Assembly (NCBI GenBank): GCA_003263845.1
Contig: JYJN01000156.1
Location: forward strand, 1 to 46,035
From: Vibrio aestivus
Lineage (GTDB): Bacteria; Pseudomonadota; Gammaproteobacteria; Enterobacterales; Vibrionaceae
Length of the DNA stretch: 46,035 bases
Reading direction: 5' to 3'
The notes beneath the pieces are model-generated. The model had not been told where the DNA came from. It was given only the letters and a program-made list of their open reading frames with translations, and did no database searches. Of this stretch, positions 1 through 10,312 are shown one piece after another. The translations under genes were made by a program, and so were the position numbers. How positions within the stretch are numbered: position 1 is the first letter of the stretch; each line of letters starts with the position of its first letter.

Positions 1-678
1 CGTCACGTTCACTTCACGCTTGATGGTTCAGGCCCCGCGGACTTAACACCACCAAAACTGGAAGAGTGGCCAGATATCACTTGGGAAGCGGGTGCGAATA
101 CACGCCGAGTTAACCTTGATGAAGTGACTCAAGCAGATGTTGAAGAATGGAAAACGGGTGAAACGGTTCTGCTATCAGGCAAGATCTTAACCGGTCGTGA
201 TGCTGCGCATAAACGCATTCAAACTATGTTGCAAAATGGCGAAGGTCTTCCAAAAGGTGTCGACTTTAAAGGCAAGTTTATCTACTACGTAGGCCCAGTA
301 GATGCAGTTGGTGATGAGGCTGTTGGCCCTGCTGGCCCAACGACGTCAACCCGTATGGATAAGTTCACCGACATGATGTTAGAAGAAACAGGCATCATGG
401 GTATGATTGGTAAAGCTGAACGTGGCCCTGCTACGGTTGAATCAATTAAGAAGCACAAAGCCGTTTACTTAATGGCTGTGGGTGGCGCTGCTTATTTAGT
501 ATCTAAAGCAATCAAGAAAGCGCGCGTTGTTGCGTTTGAAGATTTGGGTATGGAAGCGATTTACGAGTTTGAAGTTGAAGATATGCCAGTAACTGTGGCG
601 GTTGACTCAAGTGGCGTGAACGCACACCAAACTGGCCCAGATACTTGGAAAGTGAAGATCGCAGAAGCTCAAAAGTAA
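1..678 (+). CDS. fumarate hydratase class I, C-terminal part (5' end outside window)
   Basis: Frame 1 is open from the first base to the TAA at 676-678, giving about 225 residues. The text matches the C-terminal part of class I (4Fe-4S) fumarases, which interconvert fumarate and malate in the TCA cycle. The segment VLLSGKILTGRDAAHKRI, followed by GKFIYYVGPVDAVGDEAVGP and then TTSTRMDKFTDMMLE, is the typical swivelling-domain block of this family, and the chain ends with a hydrophilic tail. The iron-sulfur cysteines would lie upstream of the window. A start inside this piece (for example the ATG-like codon near 124) would be spurious because the frame continues upstream. FumA and FumB types cannot be separated from this fragment. 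Confidence 0.93.
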   Translation, partial: RHVHFTLDGSGPADLTPPKLEEWPDITWEAGANTRRVNLDEVTQADVEEWKTGETVLLSGKILTGRDAAHKRIQTMLQNGEGLPKGVDFKGKFIYYVGPVDAVGDEAVGPAGPTTSTRMDKFTDMMLEETGIMGMIGKAERGPATVESIKKHKAVYLMAVGGAAYLVSKAIKKARVVAFEDLGMEAIYEFEVEDMPVTVAVDSSGVNAHQTGPDTWKVKIAEAQK

Positions 679-791
679 CTTGCTGTGAGTTTTTTTCCAC
701 AGAAATGGTCAGCTCATTAATCGAATGTCGTACTTATTGCGTTACGGATTATGTGTGACCGATTGACGTTTACTAAGGTAAACATTTGACA

Positions 792-815
792 AAAGTGCAG
801 TTAACACTGCACTTT
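792..815. terminator. perfect 10-bp hairpin downstream of fumarase
   Basis: AAAGTGCAGT and ACTGCACTTT form a perfect 10-bp stem around a TAAC loop, 113 bases after the fumarase stop codon. The stem is strong, but no run of T follows, so it is either a weak or bidirectional terminator or an mRNA-stabilising stem in front of the small membrane-protein gene at 851. Confidence 0.4.
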
Positions 816-850
816 ATGTCGTATACAGTATTAATTTGACAGGAGAGGAC

Positions 851-1036
851 ATGCCTCGCTTTATTCAGATTTTACAAATCGCTATCGCGGTCGTCATAGG
901 TGCATTTCTGGGTTACGACTTGATTCTGCATGGAATCAGTATCTTTGAAGAGAAATACGTCACCATCACTTGTGCATTATTTGTCTTATTACAAATTAGC
1001 CTATTCGTGATTTACAAGCTCATTGAAGATGATTAA
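851..1036 (+). CDS. small inner-membrane protein, 61 aa, unknown function
   Basis: I place the start at ATG 851 because an AGGAGAGG Shine-Dalgarno lies at 841-848; the TTG at 836 would put that site inside the gene. The product has two hydrophobic segments, about residues 5-24 and 37-56, joined by a short loop with Glu and Lys, and ends in EDD. This is the plan of a two-pass hairpin membrane protein. I do not recognise a characterised family. It is monocistronic: a strong terminator follows 35 bases after the stop. Confidence 0.75.
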   Translation: MPRFIQILQIAIAVVIGAFLGYDLILHGISIFEEKYVTITCALFVLLQISLFVIYKLIEDD

Positions 1037-1071
1037 GTAGTTCAGCCTCTTGGACAAAATGATTGGATATT

Positions 1072-1102
1072 AAAAGCCTCTGATTTTTCAGAGGCTTTTT
1101 TG
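1072..1102 (+). terminator. rho-independent terminator
   Basis: AAAAGCCTCTGA pairs with TCAGAGGCTTTT (12-bp stem, 4-base loop) and is followed by a T-rich tail. It ends the transcript of the 61-aa membrane protein. Confidence 0.9.
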
Positions 1103-1515
1103 TTTTTTGTTAGTTTGATTGGTCAACGGTATCGTAACCTATGAAATGTATCGATAGGTTTTGACTACGATCCACTGCAGTACCTTAAAAGTGGCTTTAG
1201 AAAATAGGTAGGCGTACTTGCTGATGGATTTTAATAGATCGCCAGCCACACAAAGGCAATGGTAGGTGTCACTGTATTTAAATTCTTGTAAGGTCATTAG
1301 ACTCTCTCGGTTAACAAAACTGCCTGAAGTCTACCTTCGTGTCACTGATACAATTTACCTTGTTACGCCATTTCCTAAGATAACGGCCATGTAATCCAAG
1401 CCCAAAACATATTCCACCCAAGCAAACAGCATGAATTTTAATGGCATTTTCTGTTCATCTGATATTAAGATTGAATCTATTAGAGTCACGGCAGTTCGTA
1501 AATTAGAGAGACTAT
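1103..1515. other. 413-bp gene-free stretch upstream of ycjX
   Basis: I see no convincing coding frame on either strand. The only structure noted is a short imperfect hairpin, CCTAT...ATAGG, at about 1139-1159. The stretch must contain the ycjX promoter; a clear -35/-10 pair could not be assigned by eye. Confidence 0.5.
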
Positions 1516-2893
1516 ATGAAGCGTATTAAGCAAGAAGTGAACGAATTTCTTCATCGAAGTTTAGACTCCCATGTCCGTATTGCTGTGACAGGGTTATCGA
1601 GAGCAGGTAAAACAGCCTACATTACTTCAATGGTGAATCAGCTTCTTCATACCTCTACGCATTACAACCTTCCTCTACTCGGCGCGGCGAGGGAGAGTCG
1701 CATCATTGGTGCGAAACGTGTTCCTCAAAAAAATATGATGGTGCCAAGGTTCGGGTATGACACAGCAATAAGCCAGCTTGCGCAAACGCCGCCGATATGG
1801 CCCGTGCCAACTCGTGATGTCAGCGAGATTCGTCTTGCAATCAAATACAAACCTAAGAGTCGTACTAAGAAGCTTATCAGTTCAGCATCAACGTTATACG
1901 TGGACATTATCGATTATCCAGGCGAGTGGCTGCTCGATCTACCGTTGTTGCAACTGGATTTTCATGAGTGGTCCAAAACTCAGTTTGAAGCACTAAAAGG
2001 TAAGCGAGGTGAATTAGCTGAAACTTGGCAGTCTTCACTTGAAGGCTTCGATTTGTATGGCCCATTAGATGAGCGAGTAATCGAGACATTGTCGCAAGAA
2101 TACACTCAGTATTTGCATGCTTGTAAAGAACACGGGCTTCACTGGGTTCAACCGGGTCGTTTTGTGCTGCCGGGGGATTTAGCAGGCGCGCCAGTGTTGC
2201 AATTTTTTCCATGTGAGTATGACGAACATAAAGAAGTACCCAAGGGCTCAATGCTCGCAGCATTGATTGCACGTTATGAAGAATATCAAACCAAAGTCGT
2301 GAAAGCGTTTTACAATAATCACTTCTCATCATTTGATCGCCAAATCGTTTTAGTGGATTGCTTACAACCTCTGAACGCAGGTTATGAGTCGTTTCAAGAT
2401 ATGAAAAGTGCTTTGGAGCAAACCATTGCGAGCTTTGAATATGGAAAGAGCAGTTTTTTGAGGCGATTATTTGCACCGAAGATCGACAAAGTGTTGTTCG
2501 CCGCGACGAAAGCCGATCATGTGACGCCAGAACAGCATCCTAATCTTGTCAGCATACTGCAGCAGATGGTCCATCCATCTTGGCAGCAAGTGGCCTATGA
2601 AAACATAGAAATGAACTGCATCACGCTAGCCTCAATTCAGGCAACGCAGTCAGGTTTTATTGGGGATGGTGAAAGCAAAGTACCTGCGCTCCAAGGTGTG
2701 ACTTTGGATGATGAGTCGATCACGCTGTTTCCCGGTGAAGTACCGAGTAAGTTACCAAATGAAAGTTACTGGCAGAACAAAGGGTTTGAGTTTACGTCGT
2801 TTTAGACCTTCAGAGTACGAACCCGATGCGCCTCTAAAACACATTCGTTTAGATAAGGCTTTGGAGTATTTGATTGGAGATAAACTGAAATGA
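1516..2893 (+). CDS. ycjX: YcjX family GTP-binding protein (frame break near 2800)
   Basis: This is the stress-linked YcjX family, a P-loop GTPase-like protein whose gene accompanies ycjF and, in enterobacteria, belongs to the phage-shock regulon. A Walker A motif of the form GLSRAGKT lies near residues 26-33, and DIIDYPGEW near residue 130 fits the G3 (DxxG) region. ATG 1516 follows a GAGAG ribosome site. The first frame stops at 2805, but the family's C-terminus, [20 protein letters not shown], continues in the +2 frame to 2893. Removing one T from the TTTT at 2799-2802 joins the two, so I annotate one gene of about 458 codons. The stop overlaps the ycjF start (ATGA), showing translational coupling. 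The break is more likely a sequencing error than a mutation. Confidence 0.9.
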
Positions 2894-3905
2894 GTGATTT
2901 AAAAACCAAACAGGTATTTCGACAAGATCTCAATACAAACGATGGTGATTCACCAGAGTTGACAGCAAAGCATCAGTTTGATGAAAAGCAGAAATTCGTT
3001 CCGCAGGTCAGTAATAGTGATGAATCTGAATTGGCATCCGAGCAAAAGTTAGAGCAGGTTATTCGACCTTCTAAGGGCGGAGGTAAGCTTGCAGGAGGCT
3101 TGGCAATCGCATTTGCTGGCTTGGTTGGATGGCAGAGCATTGATAGTGTTGTTACGGCGATCAGTGCTGGCGATTGGCTAACGTTGGGTTGGACAGGATT
3201 TATCGCAACGTTAGCTGGCTAGGTATTGGAGCGCTGGGTAAAGAACTATGGCAATTGCGCCGATTAAGACAGCATTTTGCGACTCAGCAAGAGTTAGAGT
3301 TACTACTGTCTGAGGACAGTGTCGGGCAAGCTAAAGATATTTGTAGCAAAATCGCGAAAGATGCTGGTATACCGGATGAGAATCCGGACTTCGAGCGTTG
3401 GGTTAATGCCCTTCAATCAAGCCACAGCGATGCAGAAGTCATTGAAATGTACGATGCGATGGTCGTGCAGGGGCAAGACAAAAAAGCGTCAGCCATAGTT
3501 GCGAAATGCGCATCGGAATCGGCGGTATTAGTTGCGGTTAGCCCTTTGGCTGTAGCCGACATGCTGCTGGTGGCTTGGCGCAGCTTTAAAATGGTCAACG
3601 ATCTATCCGATCTCTATGGGATTAAACTAGGCTATTGGTCGCGCATCAAACTGTTCAAACTAGTGCTAATGAACATGGCACTGGCAGGGGGGAGTGAGCT
3701 TGCTATTGATGTGAGTATGGATGCGATGTCTATGGATCTTGCAAGTAAAGTGTCGGTTCGTGCAGGGCAAGGCATTGGCGTTGGGCTTTTAACAGCGCGA
3801 TTAGGTATCAAAGCCATGGCGTTATTAAGACCTCTGCCTTGGCATTCAGATCGCAAGGTCAAATTGGAATCCATTCGTAAGCAGATCATCCAAAGAGTAA
3901 GATAA
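2890..3905 (+). CDS. ycjF: YcjF / TIGR01620 inner-membrane protein (frame break near 3222)
   Basis: The N-terminal 60 residues are hydrophilic and charged. Two membrane segments follow (from about residue 70, [19 protein letters not shown], and again around 95-115), then a DUF697-like C-terminal domain. The first frame ends at 3222 after FIATLAG, and the second resumes with [20 protein letters not shown] to 3905; one missing base near 3222 restores a continuous protein of about 339 residues, the usual size. The gene is coupled to ycjX by a 4-base overlap. In E. coli the next gene is tyrR; here tyrR is about 17.9 kb further on. Confidence 0.88.
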
Positions 3906-4082
3906 TCCAAGCTATATCGATGCCGCTTTTTTGGTTCTATCTCAAACTTTTTGACGGGGCGAACCAAATTAACTTTTTGTTTTAGTTAGTAGTTTTTTAG
4001 AACTATAATCAATAGGTAGTTGTTTAGACCTGCGCCTCTGGTGTGGTACTAACGAAGAAAAATAATAGGTGCAGCGAAAATC

Positions 4083-5102
4083 ATGCCTTCTCAATTAATT
4101 CCAATGGTCTCAAAAGAGAGTGTTCGGCTCTTTACCTTGATGCTTAAAGACATTGATGACAATGCCTATCAGCTGTTACGTGCAGCCACGATTCCTATCG
4201 ATATCAATGAAGCCAATAACCGTGATTATCAGTATTTACCTGAATCAGCGTTGAAGAACTTAATGGAAGTACTGTCAAAATCGATGTCTGAAGACAAGCT
4301 TGGAGTCGTGTTTTGGCGCAGCTGCAAAGAGAACTTCATTCCTTATTTTTTAAGCAAACTTGGTGGCCCGAAGACGCTTAAAGAGGCGTTAGATGAGTTT
4401 TCGAATGTAGTCAATCAAGAATCATCGGGCGCGACTGTCTACGTGCAAGAGGCGGGGAATAGCTATTGGCTAGTTCGAGAAAAAAATGGCGTTGATGAAC
4501 CTTGGTTTCAGTTTGCAGAGATGTTTTCTGTGCTGTTTCTGTGCGAATTGCTGCGCTCTTTGACAGATGGCATCTGGAGGCCGAGTCGAATAGGTGTCAG
4601 AAGCAAATACAGTGAGCCTTTTACTAAGCTTCCTTCATTAGATTTTGCTCAATTTTTTACCGAGCGCCCCGCAACCGCTGTCGAAATTCCAAAATCACTC
4701 ATCAATACACCGGTGGACGTGCCAGCCTCGGCATTAACTCAGAAAACTCCGGTCGATCTAAATCAAGTCGAGCAGGGGGGCTTTCTTGACGAGTTTAAGT
4801 TGGCTATCTATCCGTATCTTCCGGTAGGCAAGCTGCCTATTAAGTTAGCCGCTGAAATCTTGCGTATGAATGTTCGAACCCTGCAACGTAGGCTTAAGAG
4901 TGAGAATGTGGTCTATAAGGCTCTAATAGAAGAGATGGTTTTTGAACAAGTTTGCGAGATTCTCTCTACCACTGAATACGCGATTACGGATATCGCGACC
5001 AAGTTTGGTTATTCAGATTCCCCCCATTTTATTCGTTCGTTCAAGCGTATTTATGGCATCACGCCCAAACAGTATCGCTTACAGAATAAGGTTTCGTCTT
5101 AA
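4083..5102 (+). CDS. AraC family transcriptional regulator with N-terminal Arabinose_bd-like domain
   Basis: 339 residues. The N-terminal 200 residues resemble the ligand or oligomerisation domain of the OruR/ArgR-like AraC subgroup. The C-terminal 100 residues hold two helix-turn-helix motifs: AEILRMNVRTLQRRLKSE near 255-275 and ITDIATKFGYSDSPHFIRSF near 300-320, followed by the FKRIYGITPKQYR signature. It is transcribed toward the DUF3299 and porin genes and could control them. Its architecture closely matches that of the second AraC protein encoded on the opposite strand at 6930-7955, so the two may be paralogues. The inducer is unknown. Confidence 0.9.
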   Translation: MPSQLIPMVSKESVRLFTLMLKDIDDNAYQLLRAATIPIDINEANNRDYQYLPESALKNLMEVLSKSMSEDKLGVVFWRSCKENFIPYFLSKLGGPKTLKEALDEFSNVVNQESSGATVYVQEAGNSYWLVREKNGVDEPWFQFAEMFSVLFLCELLRSLTDGIWRPSRIGVRSKYSEPFTKLPSLDFAQFFTERPATAVEIPKSLINTPVDVPASALTQKTPVDLNQVEQGGFLDEFKLAIYPYLPVGKLPIKLAAEILRMNVRTLQRRLKSENVVYKALIEEMVFEQVCEILSTTEYAITDIATKFGYSDSPHFIRSFKRIYGITPKQYRLQNKVSS

Positions 5103-5170
5103 AAAAAACAGAGTATTAAATGGTTTGTAAACACCAGTGCTCTATGTCACTAAATGGCAATTAAGTTGCA

Positions 5171-5638
5171 TTGATATGCCTCTTTGTTAGAGGTATTGTA
5201 TATTTTGTATCTATATTTGTATTGGGTTTGTTGCTCTTTTTGAACTCGGAACGCTTGCCAGATTGGAGCAAGTAGAAACTCTTTCGTCGGCACAATTAGC
5301 AACCCAGAAAGAGATTAATACTAAGCTTTCTGCCGAAGGACTTGATGTGAAGTGGCTTTATCGCTCCCGTGGAGTTTGATGATGAACGAATCACCAAATT
5401 CTTTTTGGTGCCGACTTCTGGGGCTTGCGTCCACACTCCACCGCCACCCGCAAATCAAATCGTCTTAGTTGATTTTCCTGAAGGAATGACGATCACCTCT
5501 TTATACCAGCCGATTTGGGTGGAAGGGGTCCTTGAAGTTGAGAAAAAAGTTGCTGATGTCACTTATGTTGATGGAGCAATGGATGTCGAAACGGTTTACA
5601 CCATGAAAGCAGTAGAGATAACGGATTACCAACTCTGA
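5171..5638 (+). CDS. DUF3299 family exported or membrane-anchored protein (two frame breaks)
   Basis: The recognisable part is 5360-5638: GFIAPVEFDDERITKFFLVP, then GACVHTPPPPANQIVLVDFP, the DUF3299 core with its Cys-His-Pro-rich stretch. Upstream, frame 1 carries VETLSSAQLATQKEINTKLS (about 5272-5350). Before that, frame 2 carries a hydrophobic segment, IVYFVSIFVLGLLLFLNSER, from about 5194. Compensating breaks near 5270 and 5350 would make one protein of about 155 residues with an N-terminal signal anchor. The start is uncertain: TTG 5171 is the first in-frame candidate, but ATG 5176 in the neighbouring frame is possible if another base is missing. The DUF3299 function is unknown; members often sit beside ABC-type export genes. 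Alternatively the gene is genuinely decayed. Confidence 0.6.
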
Positions 5639-5728
5639 ATATTGTTTTTATGTCGCCGAATGGCAATTAATTTAAGGCAGCCTCATTACACTGTTAATGA
5701 ACAAATCAATGAACCGAGCAAACTATTT

Positions 5729-6952
5729 ATGACATTCCATTACTCAGTTGCCAGCTTGGCGGTTGCCGCCGCTTTATTCTCAACAAACCTATATGCTGCA
5801 AACTTTGAGGGGCCAGACTCTGTCGACAACACCATCGCCCAGCAGACGGCGCAAAAGAAGTCTTGGCGTGAAAGCTTGGCCGAACAAGGCTTGAATATGG
5901 GCGCGGACTACAACGTCTTAGGTTTGAGTTCAGCCTATGGCGCTAAAGGTAACAGCGTAGATCGCTCCTCAGGTGTCGCTCGCTTTTATGGCTCATGGGC
6001 ACTGACCGGTAAAGAGTCGGGCAATACAGGCGCTTTAGTTTGGAAAGTGGAACACAGGCACGCTTATTCCGATACTGCCCCAAAAGGCATGGCTTTCATT
6101 GATGATGTGTCGGGTGGGCCAGAGGGCTTAGGCTATGTTGGTATGATGGGTGCTGCGTTTAGCGACCAAGGTTCTCGCGTCACTAATTTACACTGGAAAC
6201 AAAAATTCAATGGTGGAAGAACATCCTTAATTGCAGGTTGGCAAGATGTGACGGACTACGTCGATGTTTATGCGCTCGCAAGCCCTTGGACAGGTTTTAG
6301 TAATCTTGCGTTCTCGACAGGTGCAGGCGCAATGGGATTGCCGGATGATGGTGTGCTTGCTGTTTCTGCAGGCCATATGATTACAGATAACTTCTATACT
6401 ATCGCGGGTATAGCAGACGCTAACGGCAAGTCAGACGACATCTTTGACGGCTTTGATACCGTGTTTGATGAAAGCGAGTTCTTTACCACGCTTGAGTTGG
6501 GGTGGACCGCGTCTCAAGAGCAGATCTATACTGATAATGTCCATATTACGCTATGGGATTTTGGTGAGGACACGCGCCACAGTAACGCAACGGGCGAGGG
6601 CGGCAGAGGGGTTAACTTTTCGGCTAGTTACTTTGCTACAGATCAGATCATGCCTTTCATTCGCGGTGGCTTCTCAGAAGGAGACGTTGCCTGTATGATA
6701 AGTCTCTAAGTGTTGGCTTCGGATACTTTGGCTTAGGAAAACCCACTAATACATTGGGCTTTGCGGTGAACTGGGCGGAAACTAATGATGTTGCGTTTGG
6801 CGGTGATGATCAAGTTACAGCAGAGCTTTATTACAACATGCAATTTGGCGATCACTTACAAATCAGCCTGATATTCAATACATCAAAGATCCGGCTTTCT
6901 CAAGTGAGAGCAGTGCCTGGGTGTTTGGCTTAAGAGCGAGAGTCTTCATTTA
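5729..6952 (+). CDS. OprB-type carbohydrate-selective porin (frame breaks near 6694 and 6865)
   Basis: The start ATG 5729 gives a classical signal peptide (hydrophobic FHYSVASLAVAAALFSTNLYA, cleavage after AYA-like LYA). The mature chain has W-rich amphipathic strands typical of outer-membrane beta barrels of the OprB family, which admit sugars. The first frame stops at 6709, but LYDKSLSVGFGYFGLGKPTN continues in the next frame, and after a second shift PDIQYIKDPAFSSESSAWVFG leads to a terminal Phe-Ile (RARVFI). Restoring a C to the CC runs near 6694 and 6865 gives one barrel of about 408 residues. The tail overlaps the convergent AraC gene by 23 bases. No ribosome site is obvious, so a start upstream in another frame cannot be excluded. 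The sugar carried is unknown. Confidence 0.85.
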
Positions 6953-7955
6953 GCGGTATATTGCCGATGATTGAACTGCGGTAGAGTTTAGGAGACAGGC
7001 CGGAGATTCGTTTAAATGCTCGTGAGAAGTGGGAAATATTGGCAAAACCTAGTTGAGTGGAAATGTAGGTCAATGAATGACCTGTTTCCATCAGCTCACA
7101 GGCAGAAGAGAGAATTAAACTGTCTCTGATATTGCGAAAGGATGTGTGCTCTTCTTTGAGTTTACGCTGCAGGGTTCTAACCGAGTAGTTAAGAAGCTCA
7201 GCGGCAAGTTCAATTGTTAAAGAATGTTCGTTCACATAAGGCAGCAGTACTTCAAACACGCTGTCGGTGAAGCTGGTATGCCACTCTATCAGCTGCGCTT
7301 TGGGTGTCTGTACCTGACTTGGGATTGCGATTTTCATTTCTAAAATGTCGCTAGGGATGAATACTCGAGTCGAGTCATGCCCCACAAACAGTTGGCAAGG
7401 CTTTCCTGTGAAAGTATCAATGACATCAGTTGTTGTGCTTTGAAGCTTAATCTGAGTCGGCTGCCACCGAGAGTTTGTAAGCAAGCTGATTAACTCAATG
7501 ATGTAGATAATGGCAAAAGCCTCGCTCCAAGCAAACTTTCCCGAATCTTCAAAATCAGCGAAGCGACAGAACCAGCTATGCCCATGTTCTTGGATAAACT
7601 GCACACGGCTTCCCGGCGAGTCCGCTGAAAAAATTGTATTGATATTAAGAAGCGCTTCACCAATAGTGGCGTAGCTATGGAACTGATGCAGAACTTGAGG
7701 AATGATGCGTTTACGAAATGCTAAGGAAAGTAAATCAGTGAATCGCGATGTACCGAGTTGTGAAGAGGTCAGATAGATTAGTCGTTTAACGGATTCCGAT
7801 GGTACGAAGTCGTTAGCGTTAGAAAACAAATCGGATGGTAAACCTGCGTCTTCTAGAATCGTCTGAGTGCTTATCCCGTAATCGGAAAATACCTCAACCA
7901 AAATTTTAGCGTAGCGAGTTTGTATTACAGGTACTTGAAAAGCAGTTTCGGTCAT
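6930..7955 (-). CDS. AraC family transcriptional regulator
   Basis: 341 residues from ATG 7955, which has GGAG ten bases upstream; ATG 8006 has no ribosome site. The N-terminal part is an Arabinose_bd-like domain (TILEDAGLPSDLF region), and the C-terminus has the double helix-turn-helix AAELLNYSVRTLQRKLKEE and LTYISTQLGFANISHFSRAF with FKRISGLSPKLYR. It is divergent from the membrane fusion protein gene at 8114 (about 160-bp shared upstream region) and convergent with the porin gene, so it is a candidate regulator of either, more likely the divergent efflux-type operon. Confidence 0.9.
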   Translation of the reverse strand: MTETAFQVPVIQTRYAKILVEVFSDYGISTQTILEDAGLPSDLFSNANDFVPSESVKRLIYLTSSQLGTSRFTDLLSLAFRKRIIPQVLHQFHSYATIGEALLNINTIFSADSPGSRVQFIQEHGHSWFCRFADFEDSGKFAWSEAFAIIYIIELISLLTNSRWQPTQIKLQSTTTDVIDTFTGKPCQLFVGHDSTRVFIPSDILEMKIAIPSQVQTPKAQLIEWHTSFTDSVFEVLLPYVNEHSLTIELAAELLNYSVRTLQRKLKEEHTSFRNIRDSLILSSACELMETGHSLTYISTQLGFANISHFSRAFKRISGLSPKLYRSSIIGNIPLNEDSRS

Positions 7956-8113
7956 TAATTCGCCACTCCATACGTTTAAAATCGGATATCTAGAAGTAGT
8001 TAGCATTTGAAGAATTATTTTTAATAAATCTAATGTTAATTCCTTGAGTTATCCACGAAAATGCATATTTTTAACTTATTAATTAGATACGAGCGATTAT
8101 AGAAGGACCTCGA

Positions 8114-9250
8114 ATGGCAGATAACACTCAAACGGATTCAAAAACAGCAGTTGAGCCTACTCAGGACAATCCTCAGCCAGAGACAAAAAAGCAAGACAAA
8201 GTCAGAAAAGTTACTAATTACTTGCTTATCTTCATTGTTGGCATGTTGTTATTCAGTGTCGTAGCTGACCGCATTATTCCCATCACAGATACGGCAAGGG
8301 TGAAGGGTTATATCGTACCGATTAAACCGGAAGTGTCAGGCAAAGTCCTCGACATTCTGGTTCAACCCAATCAACTTGTTGAGCAGGGGCAAGTGCTGGC
8401 GGTTCTAGATCAATCTGATTTTAGAATTGCAGTGGCGCAAGCTGAGCAGAATCTAGAGATTGCAGGTCAAAATGTGGGTGCTCAAACCGCGAATATTGCA
8501 GCGTCTCAAGCGAAACTGACCTCTGCAATGGTTGAGCAGCAAAACACTCAAGTTCAAGCTAACCGTATCTTAGCCATGGCAGAAAAAGGCGTCGTATCGA
8601 AGTCTGATGCAGATGAAGCGAGAGCCAAGTTGGCTACCGCGAAAGCAGCAGTGGTGAATGCACAAGCAGACCTAGAACGAACTAAGCAGCAACTAGGTAA
8701 AGAGGGTCAAGAGAATAGCCAAGTTAAAGCGGCACTTTTGGCGCTTGAACAGGCACAGTTAAACCTTGAGCGCACAGAGATTAAAGCACCAACCGTTGGC
8801 GGGGTGTCTAACTTTAGCCTTTCTGAGGGTTTCTACGCGTCGGCTGGTCAGCCGCTAATGACATTTGTTTCCACAGAAGATATTTGGATTGAAGCTTATT
8901 ACCGCGAAAACAGCTTAGGTAATGTGCAAGTGGGCGACCGAGTAGAAGTCGCTTTAGATTTTGCGCCAGGAAAAGTCATAAGTGGTAAGGTGACAAGCAT
9001 CGATTGGGGTGTAGATTGGGGCCAAAACGACCAAGCGGGTAAATTAGCTCAAGCTACTCAAAAATCAGGCTGGTTGCGCCAAACACAAATGCTGCCTATT
9101 ACAATTGAATTCAATCAACAGGAAGTAACAGGTTTACTGCGCGTCGGCGGCCAAGCTGATGTGATTGTTTACGCGAACGAAAACTCATTGTTCAATGCTA
9201 TCGGTTGGGTTTGGATTCGCTTTATCAGCCTCTTGTCATACGTGAGATAG
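8114..9250 (+). CDS. HlyD/EmrA-type membrane fusion protein
   Basis: 378 residues; ATG 8114 follows AGAAGGA. A charged cytoplasmic head of about 33 residues is followed by one membrane segment (about 36-54, LLIFIVGMLLFSVVA), a biotinyl-lipoyl half (TARVKGYIVPIKPEVSGKV), a long Gln/Ala-rich coiled coil (about 110-220), the second lipoyl half (TEIKAPTVGGVSNFSLSEG) and a beta-barrel domain. This is the periplasmic adaptor of an efflux or secretion system. Its partner is the DUF2955 permease that starts 4 bases after the stop; together they resemble the AaeA/AaeB type of aromatic-acid exporter. The substrate is not known. The gene is intact. Confidence 0.92.
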   Translation: MADNTQTDSKTAVEPTQDNPQPETKKQDKVRKVTNYLLIFIVGMLLFSVVADRIIPITDTARVKGYIVPIKPEVSGKVLDILVQPNQLVEQGQVLAVLDQSDFRIAVAQAEQNLEIAGQNVGAQTANIAASQAKLTSAMVEQQNTQVQANRILAMAEKGVVSKSDADEARAKLATAKAAVVNAQADLERTKQQLGKEGQENSQVKAALLALEQAQLNLERTEIKAPTVGGVSNFSLSEGFYASAGQPLMTFVSTEDIWIEAYYRENSLGNVQVGDRVEVALDFAPGKVISGKVTSIDWGVDWGQNDQAGKLAQATQKSGWLRQTQMLPITIEFNQQEVTGLLRVGGQADVIVYANENSLFNAIGWVWIRFISLLSYVR

Positions 9251-9253
9251 TCT

Positions 9254-10288
9254 ATGTCTGATAACGCGATATCCGAAAAAGATACGAGGGTGCCTGATGA
9301 GCATACGCAAACACGGATATTGAGATTCACAGTAGGTGTTATCATTGCGGTGATGCTTGCTGCTTGGATTAATTGGCCGTTGGCGTTTGTGGCACCCGTG
9401 TTTACAGCAAAAGTTCCTTATAGATAAGCCCTCACTGCATCGTGAAACAATTTATGAACTGTTGTTGGCGATACTTGCTACTATGGCGATTGGCTTGCTG
9501 TTGACGGGGGGAATTACACAATATCCGCTGCCTCTACTTGGTCTTGTCGGCCTTGCCATGCTGTGGGGTTACTATCTGTTCACTAATCCGAAGTGGAACC
9601 TGTTTGCGACCATCTTATTGATTTCTGTTTTGATGCTCCCATTTATGGGAATATCAACGCCGGGTGTGTCGATTTTCTTAGCGATGGGATTGGCGATTTC
9701 AGGTGTGGTTGCAGTTGCTATTTTCGCACTCGTTCACGTTTACTTCCCAGAGCCGGAAACTGAGTTTGCCGGCTTCGCGGATCCTATGATCACACGCCAA
9801 CAGCGGTGGTATGCAGCGTTTAGAGCCATGATCATCTCATTCCCTGTAGTGTGCTTCTTTTTCGTTTTCCAGATATCTGAAGCCCTGTTAACCATGATGT
9901 TCATTGCGTTGCTGTCATTAATGATTACTGCAGAAAAATCGGTCAAACTCAGTGCTTTTTTGTTGTTTAGCAATGGGTTGGGGGCTTGTTGGCGATCGCA
10001 TCTTTCACGATTTTATCCATCGTTCCACATATTGTCTTCTATGCTTTATTTATCGGTTTGTTGGCGATTTGGATTGGCAGGAAAATCTACACTATACCTG
10101 CAAAAGCGCCGATCTTTGCCACTGCCTTTAGCACGCTTCTCGTGCTGGTGGGTAGTACATTGATGAGCTCCGGTGAAATCGACAGCAGCACCTTTATTCG
10201 CCTATTTCAGCTATTGCTGATTGGTATATACATGATCTTGGCTTCTTTGTTCTTAGAAACCAGAACTTGGACTTTTCTTAAAAACTAA
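9254..10288 (+). CDS. DUF2955 (FUSC-like) integral membrane permease (frame breaks near 9412 and 9982)
   Basis: The frame opens at ATG 9254, runs to about 9412, shifts (an extra A in AAAA makes AKFLIDKPSL), and returns to the original frame near 9982, where a missing G in GGGGG restores NGLGGLLAIASF. The combined product of about 345 residues has a 17-residue soluble head and about ten membrane helices in two sets, separated by a cytoplasmic loop rich in Arg (ITRQQRWYAAFRAM). DUF2955 proteins belong to the FUSC-like group of transporters paired with HlyD-type adaptors, as here. Transport of aromatic acids or detergent-like compounds is an inference from AaeB. Confidence 0.85.
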
Positions 10289-10312
10289 CTGATTCATCTA
10301 CAAGGATATGTA

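Noticed and set aside
786..830. TTGACA at 786 as a promoter for the 61-aa membrane protein
   Set aside because: No -10 box lies at 16-18 bases; the spacer would be taken up by the hairpin.
1907..2476. 189-codon frame on the minus strand inside ycjX
   Set aside because: It is antisense to a conserved gene, has no ribosome site and no recognisable family.
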